DNA of 64,000 bases, from contig JASBSN010000090.1 in the NCBI GenBank assembly GCA_030148915.1, positions 38,163 to 102,162 on the forward strand. The letters run 5' to 3'. The notes beneath the pieces were generated by a model. That model ran no database searches. It saw only the letters and a list, made by a program, of their open reading frames with translations, and was not told where the DNA came from. A program made the position numbers and the translations under genes. This document shows positions 10,563 to 19,210 of the stretch, one piece after another. The DNA comes from Thiogranum sp. (GTDB lineage Bacteria; Pseudomonadota; Gammaproteobacteria; DSM-19610). Position 1 is the first letter of the stretch; the number at the start of each line of letters is the position of its first letter.

Positions 10563-11675
10563 GTGACGCAGAAAAGTTTTTCGCAGCGTGTATTGCGCTG
10601 GTTCGACCGCCACGGCCGCAAGCACCTGCCGTGGCAACAACAGGCCACGCCGTACCGCGTGTGGGTCTCGGAAATCATGCTGCAACAGACTCAGGTGCAG
10701 ACCGTGATCCCGTACTACGAGCGCTTCATGCAGCGCTTTCCCGACCTGCCTGCCTTGGCCGATGCGCCCCTGGATGACGTGTTGCATCATTGGTCGGGGC
10801 TCGGCTACTACGCCCGCGCGCGCAACCTGCACCTGGCCGCCAGACAGATTTGCAATCAACACCAGGGCGTGTTTCCCACGGACTTCGAGACGATCAATCG
10901 CCTGCCCGGGATAGGCCGCTCGACCGCCGGCGCTATCCTGTCGCTGGCCGGCGGCCAGCGCTTTGCGATTCTGGACGGTAACGTCAAGCGCGTACTGGCG
11001 CGTTTCTACGCCATCGAGGGCTGGCCCGGCAACAGTGCTGTGCTGAAAGAGCTGTGGCGGTTGTCCGAGGCGCTCACCCCTGAGCACCGCGTGGCGGCGT
11101 TCAATCAGGCCATGATGGATCTGGGCGCCACGCTGTGCACACGCGGCGCGCCGGCCTGTGAGCGCTGTCCGCTCGCCGACGAGTGTCGTGCCCGCGCGCT
11201 GGGTTCCCAGCGCGCATTTCCCAGCCCCAAGCCGCGCCGCACCAGCCCGCTGCGCGAGACCCACATGCTGATGCTGGTCACGGCGAACGAAGCTTATTTG
11301 CAACAGCGCCCGGCACAGGGCATCTGGGGCGGGCTGTGGAGTTTTCCCCAGTTCGATACCCATGAGGCGATGATCGCCTGGTGTGATACGCGTGCGCTGG
11401 ACAGCAGCGCGCTCGAGGCGCAGGCGGTGGTGCGCCATACCTTCAGTCACTTCCGCCTGGATATCACCCCATACCGGTTGGAGCTAAAAAACCCCGTGTT
11501 TTCAGTGATGGAAGCAGGGGGGCTCTGGTATAAACTGCGCAGTGCCGAGGCCGTGGGCCTGGCGGCTCCGGTGCAGCGCCTGCTGGAGCGCCTGCAACCA
11601 CCGACAGAAGAGGACATAAGGCATGGCACGAATGGTGAACTGCGTAAAACTGGGCCACGAAGCCGAAGGGCTTGA
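10563..11675 (+). CDS. mutY: A/G-specific adenine glycosylase MutY
   Basis: [35 protein letters not shown]; Hh[17 protein letters not shown]; Fe-S Cys cluster ([17 protein letters not shown]). GTG start at 10563. Confidence 0.95.
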   Translation: MTQKSFSQRVLRWFDRHGRKHLPWQQQATPYRVWVSEIMLQQTQVQTVIPYYERFMQRFPDLPALADAPLDDVLHHWSGLGYYARARNLHLAARQICNQHQGVFPTDFETINRLPGIGRSTAGAILSLAGGQRFAILDGNVKRVLARFYAIEGWPGNSAVLKELWRLSEALTPEHRVAAFNQAMMDLGATLCTRGAPACERCPLADECRARALGSQRAFPSPKPRRTSPLRETHMLMLVTANEAYLQQRPAQGIWGGLWSFPQFDTHEAMIAWCDTRALDSSALEAQAVVRHTFSHFRLDITPYRLELKNPVFSVMEAGGLWYKLRSAEAVGLAAPVQRLLERLQPPTEEDIRHGTNGELRKTGPRSRRA

Positions 11676-11895
11676 CCGGCCGACGTATCCCGGAGAGCTC
11701 GGCAAGCGCATCTACGCCTCGGTGTCCAAGGAAGGCTGGCAGCAGTGGATGAAACACCAAACCATACTGATCAACGAATACCGCCTGTCACCGATGGAGC
11801 CGAAAGCCCGTCAGTTTCTCGAAGAGCAGATGGAAAAGTTCTTTTTCGGCGAGGGCGCGGAAACTCCGCCGGATTTTGTGGCCCCGTCGAAATAG
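11623..11895 (+). CDS. yggX: Oxidative damage protection protein / Fe(2+)-trafficking protein YggX
   Basis: 90 aa [55 protein letters not shown]; overlaps the mutY 3' end, conserved gene pair. Confidence 0.95.
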   Translation: MARMVNCVKLGHEAEGLDRPTYPGELGKRIYASVSKEGWQQWMKHQTILINEYRLSPMEPKARQFLEEQMEKFFFGEGAETPPDFVAPSK

Positions 11896-12002
11896 CCGTC
11901 GAGCGCGTAGCGGAGGACCTAAGCGCCCGTTTTCCCGCTAAAAACCGCTGGCGCGCTTGACTGTCCCGGTGACTCCCGGTTTAATACGCGCTGCCCTCCA
12001 AA

Positions 12003-12078
12003 GGCCAGGTAGCTCAGTTGGTAGAGCAGGGGACTGAAAATCCCCGTGTCGGCAGTTCGATTCTGTCCCTGGCCACCA
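12003..12078 (+). tRNA. tRNA-Phe (anticodon GAA)
   Basis: GGCCAGGTAGCTCAGTTGGTAGAGCAGGGGACTGAAAATCCCCGTGTCGGCAGTTCGATTCTGTCCCTGGCCACCA; complete cloverleaf and CCA. Confidence 0.96.
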
Positions 12079-12141
12079 TTTAATCAATAGGTTAATAGTT
12101 TTTCCTGTGACCTGTCAGGTTGATCCCTGAGCACTTCACGC

Positions 12142-12190
12142 CTTCTCATAATCCGTTGGTTCCATCCCAGGTTCGAGTCTGGGGGCGGTT
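12142..12190 (+). other. tRNA-like 3' half fragment (Met/CAT-type anticodon loop, T-arm)
   Basis: CTTCTCATAATCCGTTGGTTCCATCCCAGGTTCGAGTCTGGGGGCGG contains an anticodon-loop-like CTCATAA, variable loop and a T-arm (CCCAGGTTCGAGTCTGGG), but no matching 5' half or CCA. Confidence 0.55.
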
Positions 12191-12411
12191 AGCAAAACAA
12201 GCGGAAAATTCTACTTCGAAAGCCGATAAGCCAGGGCGCTACTCACACCGTTTACTCGCGCGATCCACCTCTATTACATCTGCTTCATTCGTTCGTAGGC
12301 CCGGGCAACGCTCTCGATGGGCGAGTCCTGAAAACCACTTTAAGATCTATGGAATTGCGCCGCTACTACCACTAACGTCACAATAAATTATTTTTCCAGA
12401 GGGGCAAATCA

Positions 12412-13113
12412 ATGTTAGATGTATTCAGCTCGAGAATCGCTCGAGCGGGATGGCTGGCGATTGTCGCCATGACGACTGCTGTTATTGCCGGTTGTGCGAC
12501 TGAAGCACATCGGACGCTCGAAACACAAACTGTAGCCAGTCATGGCACCGTTTATAACGGGCCCCGGTACGTGCTCATGGTCGGAAAGTTCCAGAATCGT
12601 TCCAGTTATATGCAAGGGATATTTTCGGACGGACTCGACCAGCTTGGTAACCAGGCCAAGACCATCTTGAAAACACACCTCCAGATGACCAACCGTTTCA
12701 CAGTGGTTGATCGCCAGAACATGGATGAAATCGCACGCGAGGCAGGATTGCGTGGTGAGACCATGGCTGTGAAGGGCGCACAGGTGGCGATCACCGGCGA
12801 TGTCACCGAATTTGGCCGGCGCACGACGGGAGATCACCAGTTATTCGGTATTCTCGGTTCAAGTAAGAAACAAACCGCTTACGCCAAGGTCATGCTCAAC
12901 GTTGTCGATGTTAGAACTTCCGAAATTATTTATTCGGTGCAGGGTGCCGGTGAGTACGAACTCAGCAATCGTGAGATCGTCGGTTTCGGTGGCACCGCCG
13001 GCTATGATGCCACTCTTAACGGGAAGGTTCTGAATCTGGCGATTACCGAGGTTGTCGATAAGCTGGTGGCAGGTTTGCAGGCCGGCGAGTGGTCACTTTC
13101 GGGGGCGCGATAA
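12412..13113 (+). CDS. CsgG/HfaB family lipoprotein
   Basis: Lipobox VIAGC; YVLMVGKFQNRSSYMQGIFSDGLDQLGNQAKTILKTHLQMTNRFTVVDRQNMDEIAREAGL typical of the CsgG family. Confidence 0.85.
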   Translation: MLDVFSSRIARAGWLAIVAMTTAVIAGCATEAHRTLETQTVASHGTVYNGPRYVLMVGKFQNRSSYMQGIFSDGLDQLGNQAKTILKTHLQMTNRFTVVDRQNMDEIAREAGLRGETMAVKGAQVAITGDVTEFGRRTTGDHQLFGILGSSKKQTAYAKVMLNVVDVRTSEIIYSVQGAGEYELSNREIVGFGGTAGYDATLNGKVLNLAITEVVDKLVAGLQAGEWSLSGAR

Positions 13114-13484
13114 TGACAAGGGTGTCTCAGGTAACGATCTTGACGGCGATTACGGCAGCGTTGCTGATTTCCGGCTGCGCGACGCAGAAACCGCCGATCT
13201 ACCGTTGGGGGCAATACGAACAACTGGTCTACGAAATGTACGCCGAACCCGGTAAGGCTGAGCCTGGCACCCAAGTCCAGATTCTTTCTGAAGACCTCGA
13301 GCGTACCCTTGCCGAAGGCAAGCGCGTGCCGCCGGGTGTGCATGCCCACCTTGGGTATATGTATTTTATACAGGGTAATGAACGCGCAGCGATGAATGAG
13401 TTTGCCACCGAAAGACAACTGTTTCCGGAGTCGACCATGTTGATTGACGGAATGCTCGAACGTATGCAGCGGGATGCACAATGA
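13113..13484 (+). CDS. DUF4810 domain-containing lipoprotein
   Basis: Lipobox LLISGC; YRWGQYEQLVYEMYAEPGKAEPGTQVQILSEDLERT...VPPGVHAHLGYMYFIQGN; TAATG overlap with the upstream gene. Confidence 0.82.
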   Translation: MTRVSQVTILTAITAALLISGCATQKPPIYRWGQYEQLVYEMYAEPGKAEPGTQVQILSEDLERTLAEGKRVPPGVHAHLGYMYFIQGNERAAMNEFATERQLFPESTMLIDGMLERMQRDAQ

Positions 13485-14152
13485 TGCGCAGACAACAATC
13501 TATTTCTGTCACCTGGATGATGTTGCTGGCGCTGGGCGTCAGCGGTTGCGCCACTACGCAACAACCCCACGACTACAGCAGCTATCGCGCCCATATGCCG
13601 CGTTCCGTGCTGGTCATGCCGCCCATCAACGACTCCGTCGAAGCCGACGCGTCCTATGTTTATCTGTCGACGATAACCCGCCCACTGGCCGAAGCCGGTT
13701 ACTATGTATTTCCGGTGGCGGTCGTCGATAATTTCATGAAGGAAAACGGCCTGCCGACCCCGGCTGAAATGAACGCTGTACCACTGGAGAAAATTGGCAA
13801 TATCATTGGTGCAGATACCGTGCTGTATATCCACATCGAGGACTGGGGGCAGAAGTACAGAATTCTCGCCTCAACCACCGTGGTGAAAGCGCGTGCTAAG
13901 CTGGTTGATGTGAAGACGGGCGCAACGCTCTGGGAAGGCGCTGCACAAGCTGCGGAGGGATCGGGAGACGGAGGCGGTGGTCTCCTCGGTATGGTGGTTG
14001 CTGCGGCCATCGACCAGATCGTTGATTCCTCCACCGGTCGTGTGCACAAGCTATCCAGCATGGCGAACCACAGCATGATTTTGAATTCCCAGAATGGTCT
14101 GTTGCTGGGCCCCTATAACCCAGACTATGCAGCGGATGCTCGCGGGCGCTGA
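13481..14152 (+). CDS. DUF799 / GNA1162 family lipoprotein
   Basis: Lipobox GVSGC; MPRSVLVMPPINDSVEADASYVYLSTITRPLAEAGYYVFPVAVVDNFMKENGL; 4-bp overlap with the upstream gene. Confidence 0.85.
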   Translation: MMRRQQSISVTWMMLLALGVSGCATTQQPHDYSSYRAHMPRSVLVMPPINDSVEADASYVYLSTITRPLAEAGYYVFPVAVVDNFMKENGLPTPAEMNAVPLEKIGNIIGADTVLYIHIEDWGQKYRILASTTVVKARAKLVDVKTGATLWEGAAQAAEGSGDGGGGLLGMVVAAAIDQIVDSSTGRVHKLSSMANHSMILNSQNGLLLGPYNPDYAADARGR

Positions 14153-14330
14153 CCGGCTGCAAAGTAATCAATGGCTTATTGATTGTTTGACCCCTGAAAG
14201 TCGCCCTGTCGGCAGTTTAGTGTCCTGCCCGCCCGCTATTTCCCGACGCCGTCCATAGGCGGAAGCCAGAACGCGGCCGATCTGTTACGCTATTTCCGGA
14301 TGATCTGGATATTGTTTCATGGAGGAAGCA

Positions 14331-14756
14331 ATGCCTGCCTTTACCGACCTCGCGGTAACCACCGCGTTTATTGCCGTGTTCTTTCCGTTTTCCCCGGTGT
14401 CAGCCGATGTGTATCGTTGCGAACTGGCCGATGGGCGGCTGAGTTTTCAGCAGATTCCCTGTCATAGCGACAGCAAACCGATGGTGCTCGATGACCGGCA
14501 AAGCGGCTGGTCCGCCTTGCGCCCCGGTGAACAGGCCTTGCTGAACAGCTATCGCAAACAAGACGCGGGGCGTCATCGTAAGCCCTCTGGCGCGAAGAAA
14601 AAAGTGGTCGGAGAAAGCAAGGCTTGCTGGAACAAGCGCAAACAGCTGGAAGCGGTTCGCGCAAAGAGACATCGCGGCTATAAACTGAAAGAAAGTGGTG
14701 AGCTGCGCCGTAAGCGTAATAATTACGAGGACTATCTGCGCCAATTTTGCCCTTGA
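14331..14756 (+). CDS. Small exported DUF4124-like protein
   Basis: Signal peptide, then ADVYRCELADGRLSFQQIPC resembling DUF4124; basic C-terminus. Confidence 0.6.
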   Translation: MPAFTDLAVTTAFIAVFFPFSPVSADVYRCELADGRLSFQQIPCHSDSKPMVLDDRQSGWSALRPGEQALLNSYRKQDAGRHRKPSGAKKKVVGESKACWNKRKQLEAVRAKRHRGYKLKESGELRRKRNNYEDYLRQFCP

Positions 14757-14845
14757 GCGTATCGGCGCGCAGCGATACCTGGGGCAAGCCATAGTGCACT
14801 GCGATGTCCATAGAATCGCGATATATATCGAGGTTGCTGTCACCG

Positions 14846-15097
14846 ATGAGCGGGGGAAACACCACGAAAGCGACTGGCTACAGAAAATCCCTGCGGAGCA
14901 ACGATCCTGAGTTTTTAACCGATATCGAGCTGCCGCGGCCGATTGCCGCCGGACGGGACTTGCTCGTGAAGATCAAGGCGGTTGCGGTTAATCCGGTGGA
15001 TTATAAAATTCGCCAGAAGATCGCGCCTAAGGGCAGCGCACGCGGCATTGTGCATGCTGTCGAAATAACCTTAGCCGATCAGGCCGCTATCGTTTGA
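14846..15097 (+). pseudogene. Truncated zinc-type alcohol dehydrogenase/quinone oxidoreductase N-terminus
   Basis: ATGYRKSLRSNDPEFLTDIELPRPIAAGRDLLVKIKAVAVNPVDYKIRQKIAP matches the MDR-superfamily N-terminus, but the frame ends after about 60 family-like residues; no catalytic or Rossmann domain follows. Confidence 0.7.
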
Positions 15098-16067
15098 GCT
15101 GTGACGAATCGTCGCTGGAATCAGTGACCGTCGTTTTGCCAAACCAGAAGCTGATGTCCTTGGAAAGAAACTCTTCATAGTTGATGTACAGCGATCCGTC
15201 ACAGGAAAACGTAAGGCCGACCATGCCGTTGATCAGATTAAAAGACGCCGAGCGCAGATAAATATTTTCATCCGCGTCACGCAGCACTTTAAGCTGATTG
15301 AGTACCGGGGCGACACTTTCCTGAGGAACCTGCGCGCGATCGGTGTAAGGCCGTTTTGCATAGACGAGCATACGATCCGCGTCGATGAGTTCGTCCAGTG
15401 GATGAATCTGGTAGCAATAAGGGTCTTCCACGGTCCACACAGATATCCGTGAGCTTGAGAAGTGTATCTTGGCGTGAAATATACCCCGCTCCTGCATCAT
15501 GTCTGCGATGATCGCCAATACCTCATCGAGGCGCTGGTCCATGGCGCTGTGTGAGCGGGTCTGCATGAACAGCGTACTGCGGATGGCCGGGTCTCCGCGG
15601 TATTGAGTCCAGGCCGGGGCCGAGGGCTGCGTGTCCTGTTCGGGCAGGTGGTCGACCTGGAAGTCCGCGGCAATGAAGCCGAGCACGCGCTCATCGGGCC
15701 TGACGACACACATGGCGGTGATACAGGGCTGCAGGTTGAACTGGCTGATATAGACCTGCGACAAAGTCAGGCCCTGAAAGGGCAGCGTGTTGTTCATGAA
15801 CGGACGCCCGGACAAGGAGCGATGGCGCAAGGAGGGATCGACCTGGCGCGATTGCACATTGGAGGAAATGAGCATGCCGTTGACATCCACCGCATACATG
15901 AGATGGCAGTAGGGCAGCGTCTGTAACCCCTCCTGCAGCACGTGGTCGAGTGCGTTCGGATCCGGCCATTTCTGCGTGCACTTTCGTGCCAGCGCTTCCA
16001 TCGGGCCGATGGCCATCTGGGCTAGAACAGCTTTTTTGCGGGAAGTGACTTGCTTAAACCAGGACAT
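15087..16067 (-). CDS. PDC/dCache-like sensor domain protein without obvious output domain
   Basis: 326 aa; LQEGLQTLPYCHLMYAVDVNGMLISSNV...DPSLRHRSLSGRPFMNNTLPFQGLTLSQVYIS pattern typical of PDC sensors; no HAMP/kinase/GGDEF detected. Confidence 0.65.
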   Translation of the reverse strand: MSWFKQVTSRKKAVLAQMAIGPMEALARKCTQKWPDPNALDHVLQEGLQTLPYCHLMYAVDVNGMLISSNVQSRQVDPSLRHRSLSGRPFMNNTLPFQGLTLSQVYISQFNLQPCITAMCVVRPDERVLGFIAADFQVDHLPEQDTQPSAPAWTQYRGDPAIRSTLFMQTRSHSAMDQRLDEVLAIIADMMQERGIFHAKIHFSSSRISVWTVEDPYCYQIHPLDELIDADRMLVYAKRPYTDRAQVPQESVAPVLNQLKVLRDADENIYLRSASFNLINGMVGLTFSCDGSLYINYEEFLSKDISFWFGKTTVTDSSDDSSQLKR

Positions 16068-16313
16068 AATCCGTTACAGTTACCGTTGATCGTCAGTGGG
16101 GGAGACTACAGGTTTCATATTACGATTGTTGTTTTCTTTTGCTGGAACTGCCAAGTCAGGAACTGATTTACAAAGCAAAAGTCTTGCCAAAATACCTGGA
16201 GTACAGGCGGCGAGTGCTCAAATTGCGCAGTCACTCAAGATTTTCCGCGGAGGTCCGATACAGCCACAGTGAGTCTCGCCACGCTCCGGGTAAGGTGAGT
16301 GCGCGCGAGAGGT

Positions 16314-16406
16314 TCTGTATAAGGGCAACCCCGACCGAAAGGACGGGGGCGCAAAGTTACCGGTCTAAGAGGTGTAAGCTTTATGATAGCGGGACTGCCG
16401 GAATTA
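16314..16406 (+). promoter_or_regulatory. Cyclic di-GMP-I (GEMM) riboswitch
   Basis: GGGCAA-CCCCGaCC-GAAA-GGaCGGGG-GCGCAAAG-TTACCGG-TCTAAG...TATGA-TAGCGGGACTGCCGG: conserved GGGCAA, GNRA-capped P1b-type hairpin, GCAAAG, tetraloop receptor (UCUAAG/UAUGA, a U-A replacement of CCUAAG/UAUGG) and 3' GCGGG...CCGG, in canonical order. Confidence 0.9.
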
Positions 16407-16538
16407 AGGTCCGACACGGGAGTTGTGTCGTGCTGTGCTTGCACTATCGCCAACCTGTTCCCAGTAAACCTCTATATATACGGCCGCCCAGCTGATGCCC
16501 GGACGCTGACCGACTAACCAATAACGAAGAGGAATGTC

Positions 16539-18191
16539 ATGTTGCACTGGTTCATGGCTCTGAGTATCCGCTGGAAACTTCAGTTCGGTTTTTTTATGGT
16601 GACCATGATCACCACTATTTTCAATCGCCTGCTCGCTTCCAACGAACTCGGCAAGATGGTTCATATCGCCGAGAAAAACGGGGTCGCCCCTGAGGTGATT
16701 GCCCAACTCGAGGCCAACCATAGCACTTATATCTTTAATTCGTTTTGGGAGTCGGGGTTGGAGTTCGCGATTCAGTTCATGGTCATTGGCGTGGTGGCCG
16801 GGTTCTTCGTTCGCCCGATCCGCGCCTTGTGCGTGGCTCTGCAATCCGTGCAGCAGGGGGATCTGACGCGTGGCGTGCCCAATACCTCGCAAGATGAAAT
16901 CGGCGTACTGGAGCGCAGTTTCAACGAGGTGCTGAAAAAGCTCAACCATATCATGGGCAACATCAACGACAGCGGCAAAGAAATGGAGCAATCGGCGTAT
17001 CAGATAGCCACCATTTCCCATGAAATCGCCGAAGTGGGAAAAAACGAGCAGCAGCGCTCTGAAGAGGTCACCGACGCTACCGCACGATTACAAGAGATTT
17101 CCGAGTCCGTCCAGCAGTTGGCGCACGACGCTACCGAGCGCGCCAAGCAGACCGAGCACCACGCTCAGCACGGCATCGAAACCCTGCAGTCCAATATCCG
17201 GCAAATGGATCAGACTGCGCAAGAGATCAACCGCGCCGCCGGTGAGATCGGGGAACTGTCGGATTCCGCGGAAAAGATCCACGATATCGTCAACGCCATA
17301 AAAAGTATCGCCGAACAAACCAACTTGCTGTCATTGAACGCCGCAATTGAGGCGGCGCGCGCCGGTGAAGCCGGGCGCGGCTTTGCCGTGGTCGCCGATG
17401 AGGTGCGCAATCTCTCGCAAAGCACCTCGACGTCGGTGGGGGAGATTTCGACCATCATAGAAGCCGTTACCAGTAAAATCGAACGGGTTTCGCACACCAT
17501 GGGTGAGGTGGTCGAACAGGTGCATATCAATCAGACGCTCGCCGCCGAAACCAGTAGCTCGATCGAAAAAATGGGTGGCGAAGTCAGCGAATCAGCCGCT
17601 GGCAGTCACAAGATCGTCGCTGCCAGCGATCATCAGCTGGACCAGCTCGGGCGCTTACAGCAAACGCTGGACAAGCTGTTCGAGACCCTGGGCGACAGTT
17701 CCTCCAAAGTCGAGAATACCGCCGCCATCGGCGACGATTTGTTTGCAGTGACGCAGCGGCTCAATGCGCTTATGGCGGGGTTTACGTTTAATTTCGACGA
17801 ACCGATCGCACCGGCCAGTCACGAAAAGAGATCTTTCCCGAGGGCGCATAGCAGTCTGTTGGTCAAAGTGGATAATGATGGCCATCTGTTGGAGGGCGTG
17901 AGCAGTGACATCAGTCTTTCCGGGATGCAACTGCGGATGCCAAGCGCTATCCGGGCCAGCGAAAACCTTAGCATTCAGGTCTACCTGCCCTATCACAACA
18001 TGGATGAGTATGAAAAACAGACGCCGTTGACCCTCACTGGTAACATCATCTGGAACAGGATGGATAATTCCCGTTACGTCTACGGCATAGAATTTAAAGC
18101 GCTAAACGGCGGGCAGGAACAAGGTCTGCGTCAGTGCTTCGAGTTTTATCGGAAGAACCCGGAGTTCGGTGTCAACGCCCGCGCGGCCTGA
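16539..18191 (+). CDS. Methyl-accepting chemotaxis protein with C-terminal PilZ domain
   Basis: Two hydrophobic segments, HAMP ([13 protein letters not shown]), MCP hairpin ([36 protein letters not shown]), then PilZ motifs RxxxR (KRSFPRAH) and DxSxxG ([10 protein letters not shown]). Confidence 0.93.
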   Translation: MLHWFMALSIRWKLQFGFFMVTMITTIFNRLLASNELGKMVHIAEKNGVAPEVIAQLEANHSTYIFNSFWESGLEFAIQFMVIGVVAGFFVRPIRALCVALQSVQQGDLTRGVPNTSQDEIGVLERSFNEVLKKLNHIMGNINDSGKEMEQSAYQIATISHEIAEVGKNEQQRSEEVTDATARLQEISESVQQLAHDATERAKQTEHHAQHGIETLQSNIRQMDQTAQEINRAAGEIGELSDSAEKIHDIVNAIKSIAEQTNLLSLNAAIEAARAGEAGRGFAVVADEVRNLSQSTSTSVGEISTIIEAVTSKIERVSHTMGEVVEQVHINQTLAAETSSSIEKMGGEVSESAAGSHKIVAASDHQLDQLGRLQQTLDKLFETLGDSSSKVENTAAIGDDLFAVTQRLNALMAGFTFNFDEPIAPASHEKRSFPRAHSSLLVKVDNDGHLLEGVSSDISLSGMQLRMPSAIRASENLSIQVYLPYHNMDEYEKQTPLTLTGNIIWNRMDNSRYVYGIEFKALNGGQEQGLRQCFEFYRKNPEFGVNARAA

Positions 18192-18210
18192 GCCATATTC
18201 CCGACACCTG

Positions 18211-19002
18211 TTACTGTATATCCACGCTCTCGCTCCAGTTGGTATCCGGTAAAAACTCCGCTTCTTCTTTAGCCTCGGCGGCTTCTTTATCCCGGCCCAG
18301 CGCGCTAAGAATGTGGCTCTTGAGCATCATCGCGTCTTTGTGTCTCGGGTTGAGATCCAGCGCCTGATTGACGCGTTTCAGCGCCTGCTCATCCTGTTCG
18401 AGCAGGTATAAGGTGAGGGCCAGGTTGTGATAGCCCTTCTCATAGCTCGGGTCAAGCTGAATGGTGGCTGAAAAATGCTCCATGGCGCGGCCGTAATCCT
18501 GCTTTTTAGCGTAAACCACGCCCAGATCGTCGTGCGCTTCGGCGTTTTCCGGGTCCAGCTCGATCGCCTTGGTGAGATCCTTTTCGGCGTTGGCAAAGTC
18601 CTGCTTCCACATATAGCGTACGCCGCGCTTGGTGTAGGCCCGCGAGTGGTTGGGGTGGCGCTCTATGTATACCGATATATCGGCGATACCCTCGGTGATA
18701 AAGCCCTGGCGGGCCTGCGCCATGCCGCGGCCGAAGTATGCCTCGTCGGCCCGGGGATCGAGCTCAATCGCCGTGCTGTAGTCTTCCACCGCGTCAAACA
18801 GCTCGTTGATATCAAAATACGCATCACCGCGTTTAACGTACAGCTGCGCATTCTTGGGGTCTTTTTCTATTGCCGCCGTCAGCGCCTCTATGGGGCTTTC
18901 GGCCAGCGCGCGCACTGACAACAAGCAAGAGAAACAGCCGAAGAGAACGGTGCTGACGAGCAAAGCGGAAAATCTTCTGCGAATGCTGCCTGATTGTGTC
19001 AT
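18211..19002 (-). CDS. Tetratricopeptide repeat protein (exported)
   Basis: Multiple TPR units (AQLYVKRGDAYFDINELFDAVEDYSTAIELDPRADEAYFGRGMAQ...; AEAHDDLGVVYAKKQDYGRAMEHFSATIQLDP) after a signal-like N-terminus. Confidence 0.9.
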   Translation of the reverse strand: MTQSGSIRRRFSALLVSTVLFGCFSCLLSVRALAESPIEALTAAIEKDPKNAQLYVKRGDAYFDINELFDAVEDYSTAIELDPRADEAYFGRGMAQARQGFITEGIADISVYIERHPNHSRAYTKRGVRYMWKQDFANAEKDLTKAIELDPENAEAHDDLGVVYAKKQDYGRAMEHFSATIQLDPSYEKGYHNLALTLYLLEQDEQALKRVNQALDLNPRHKDAMMLKSHILSALGRDKEAAEAKEEAEFLPDTNWSESVDIQ

Positions 19003-19210
19003 CGTGCCTTATCCTCCTGCCGTCGGGTCCATACCCGCATCGTTAAGACTATCTCAATACGCGTGCTGCATGTCTATGCAGATTATAGGCGCTTAGCGGC
19101 GGTTCAGCGAACCGATGGCTCGCGGCGTCCGGCGAGCGGGAAAAGGTTGTCCGTGGGGGGGGATTAGTTGGTATTCTCTTGCGTACCTGCTTTAACGGAG
19201 GTGTCTGCAG

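Noticed and set aside
10194-11450. 418-aa minus-strand ORF over epimerase/mutY
   Set aside because: Spans two well-supported plus-strand genes; no recognisable domain.
12295-12340. CCCGGGCAACGCTCTCGATGGGCGAGTCC considered as a second GEMM-like aptamer
   Set aside because: Contains GGGCAA and a small hairpin but lacks GCAAAG, the tetraloop receptor and the closing 3' strand.
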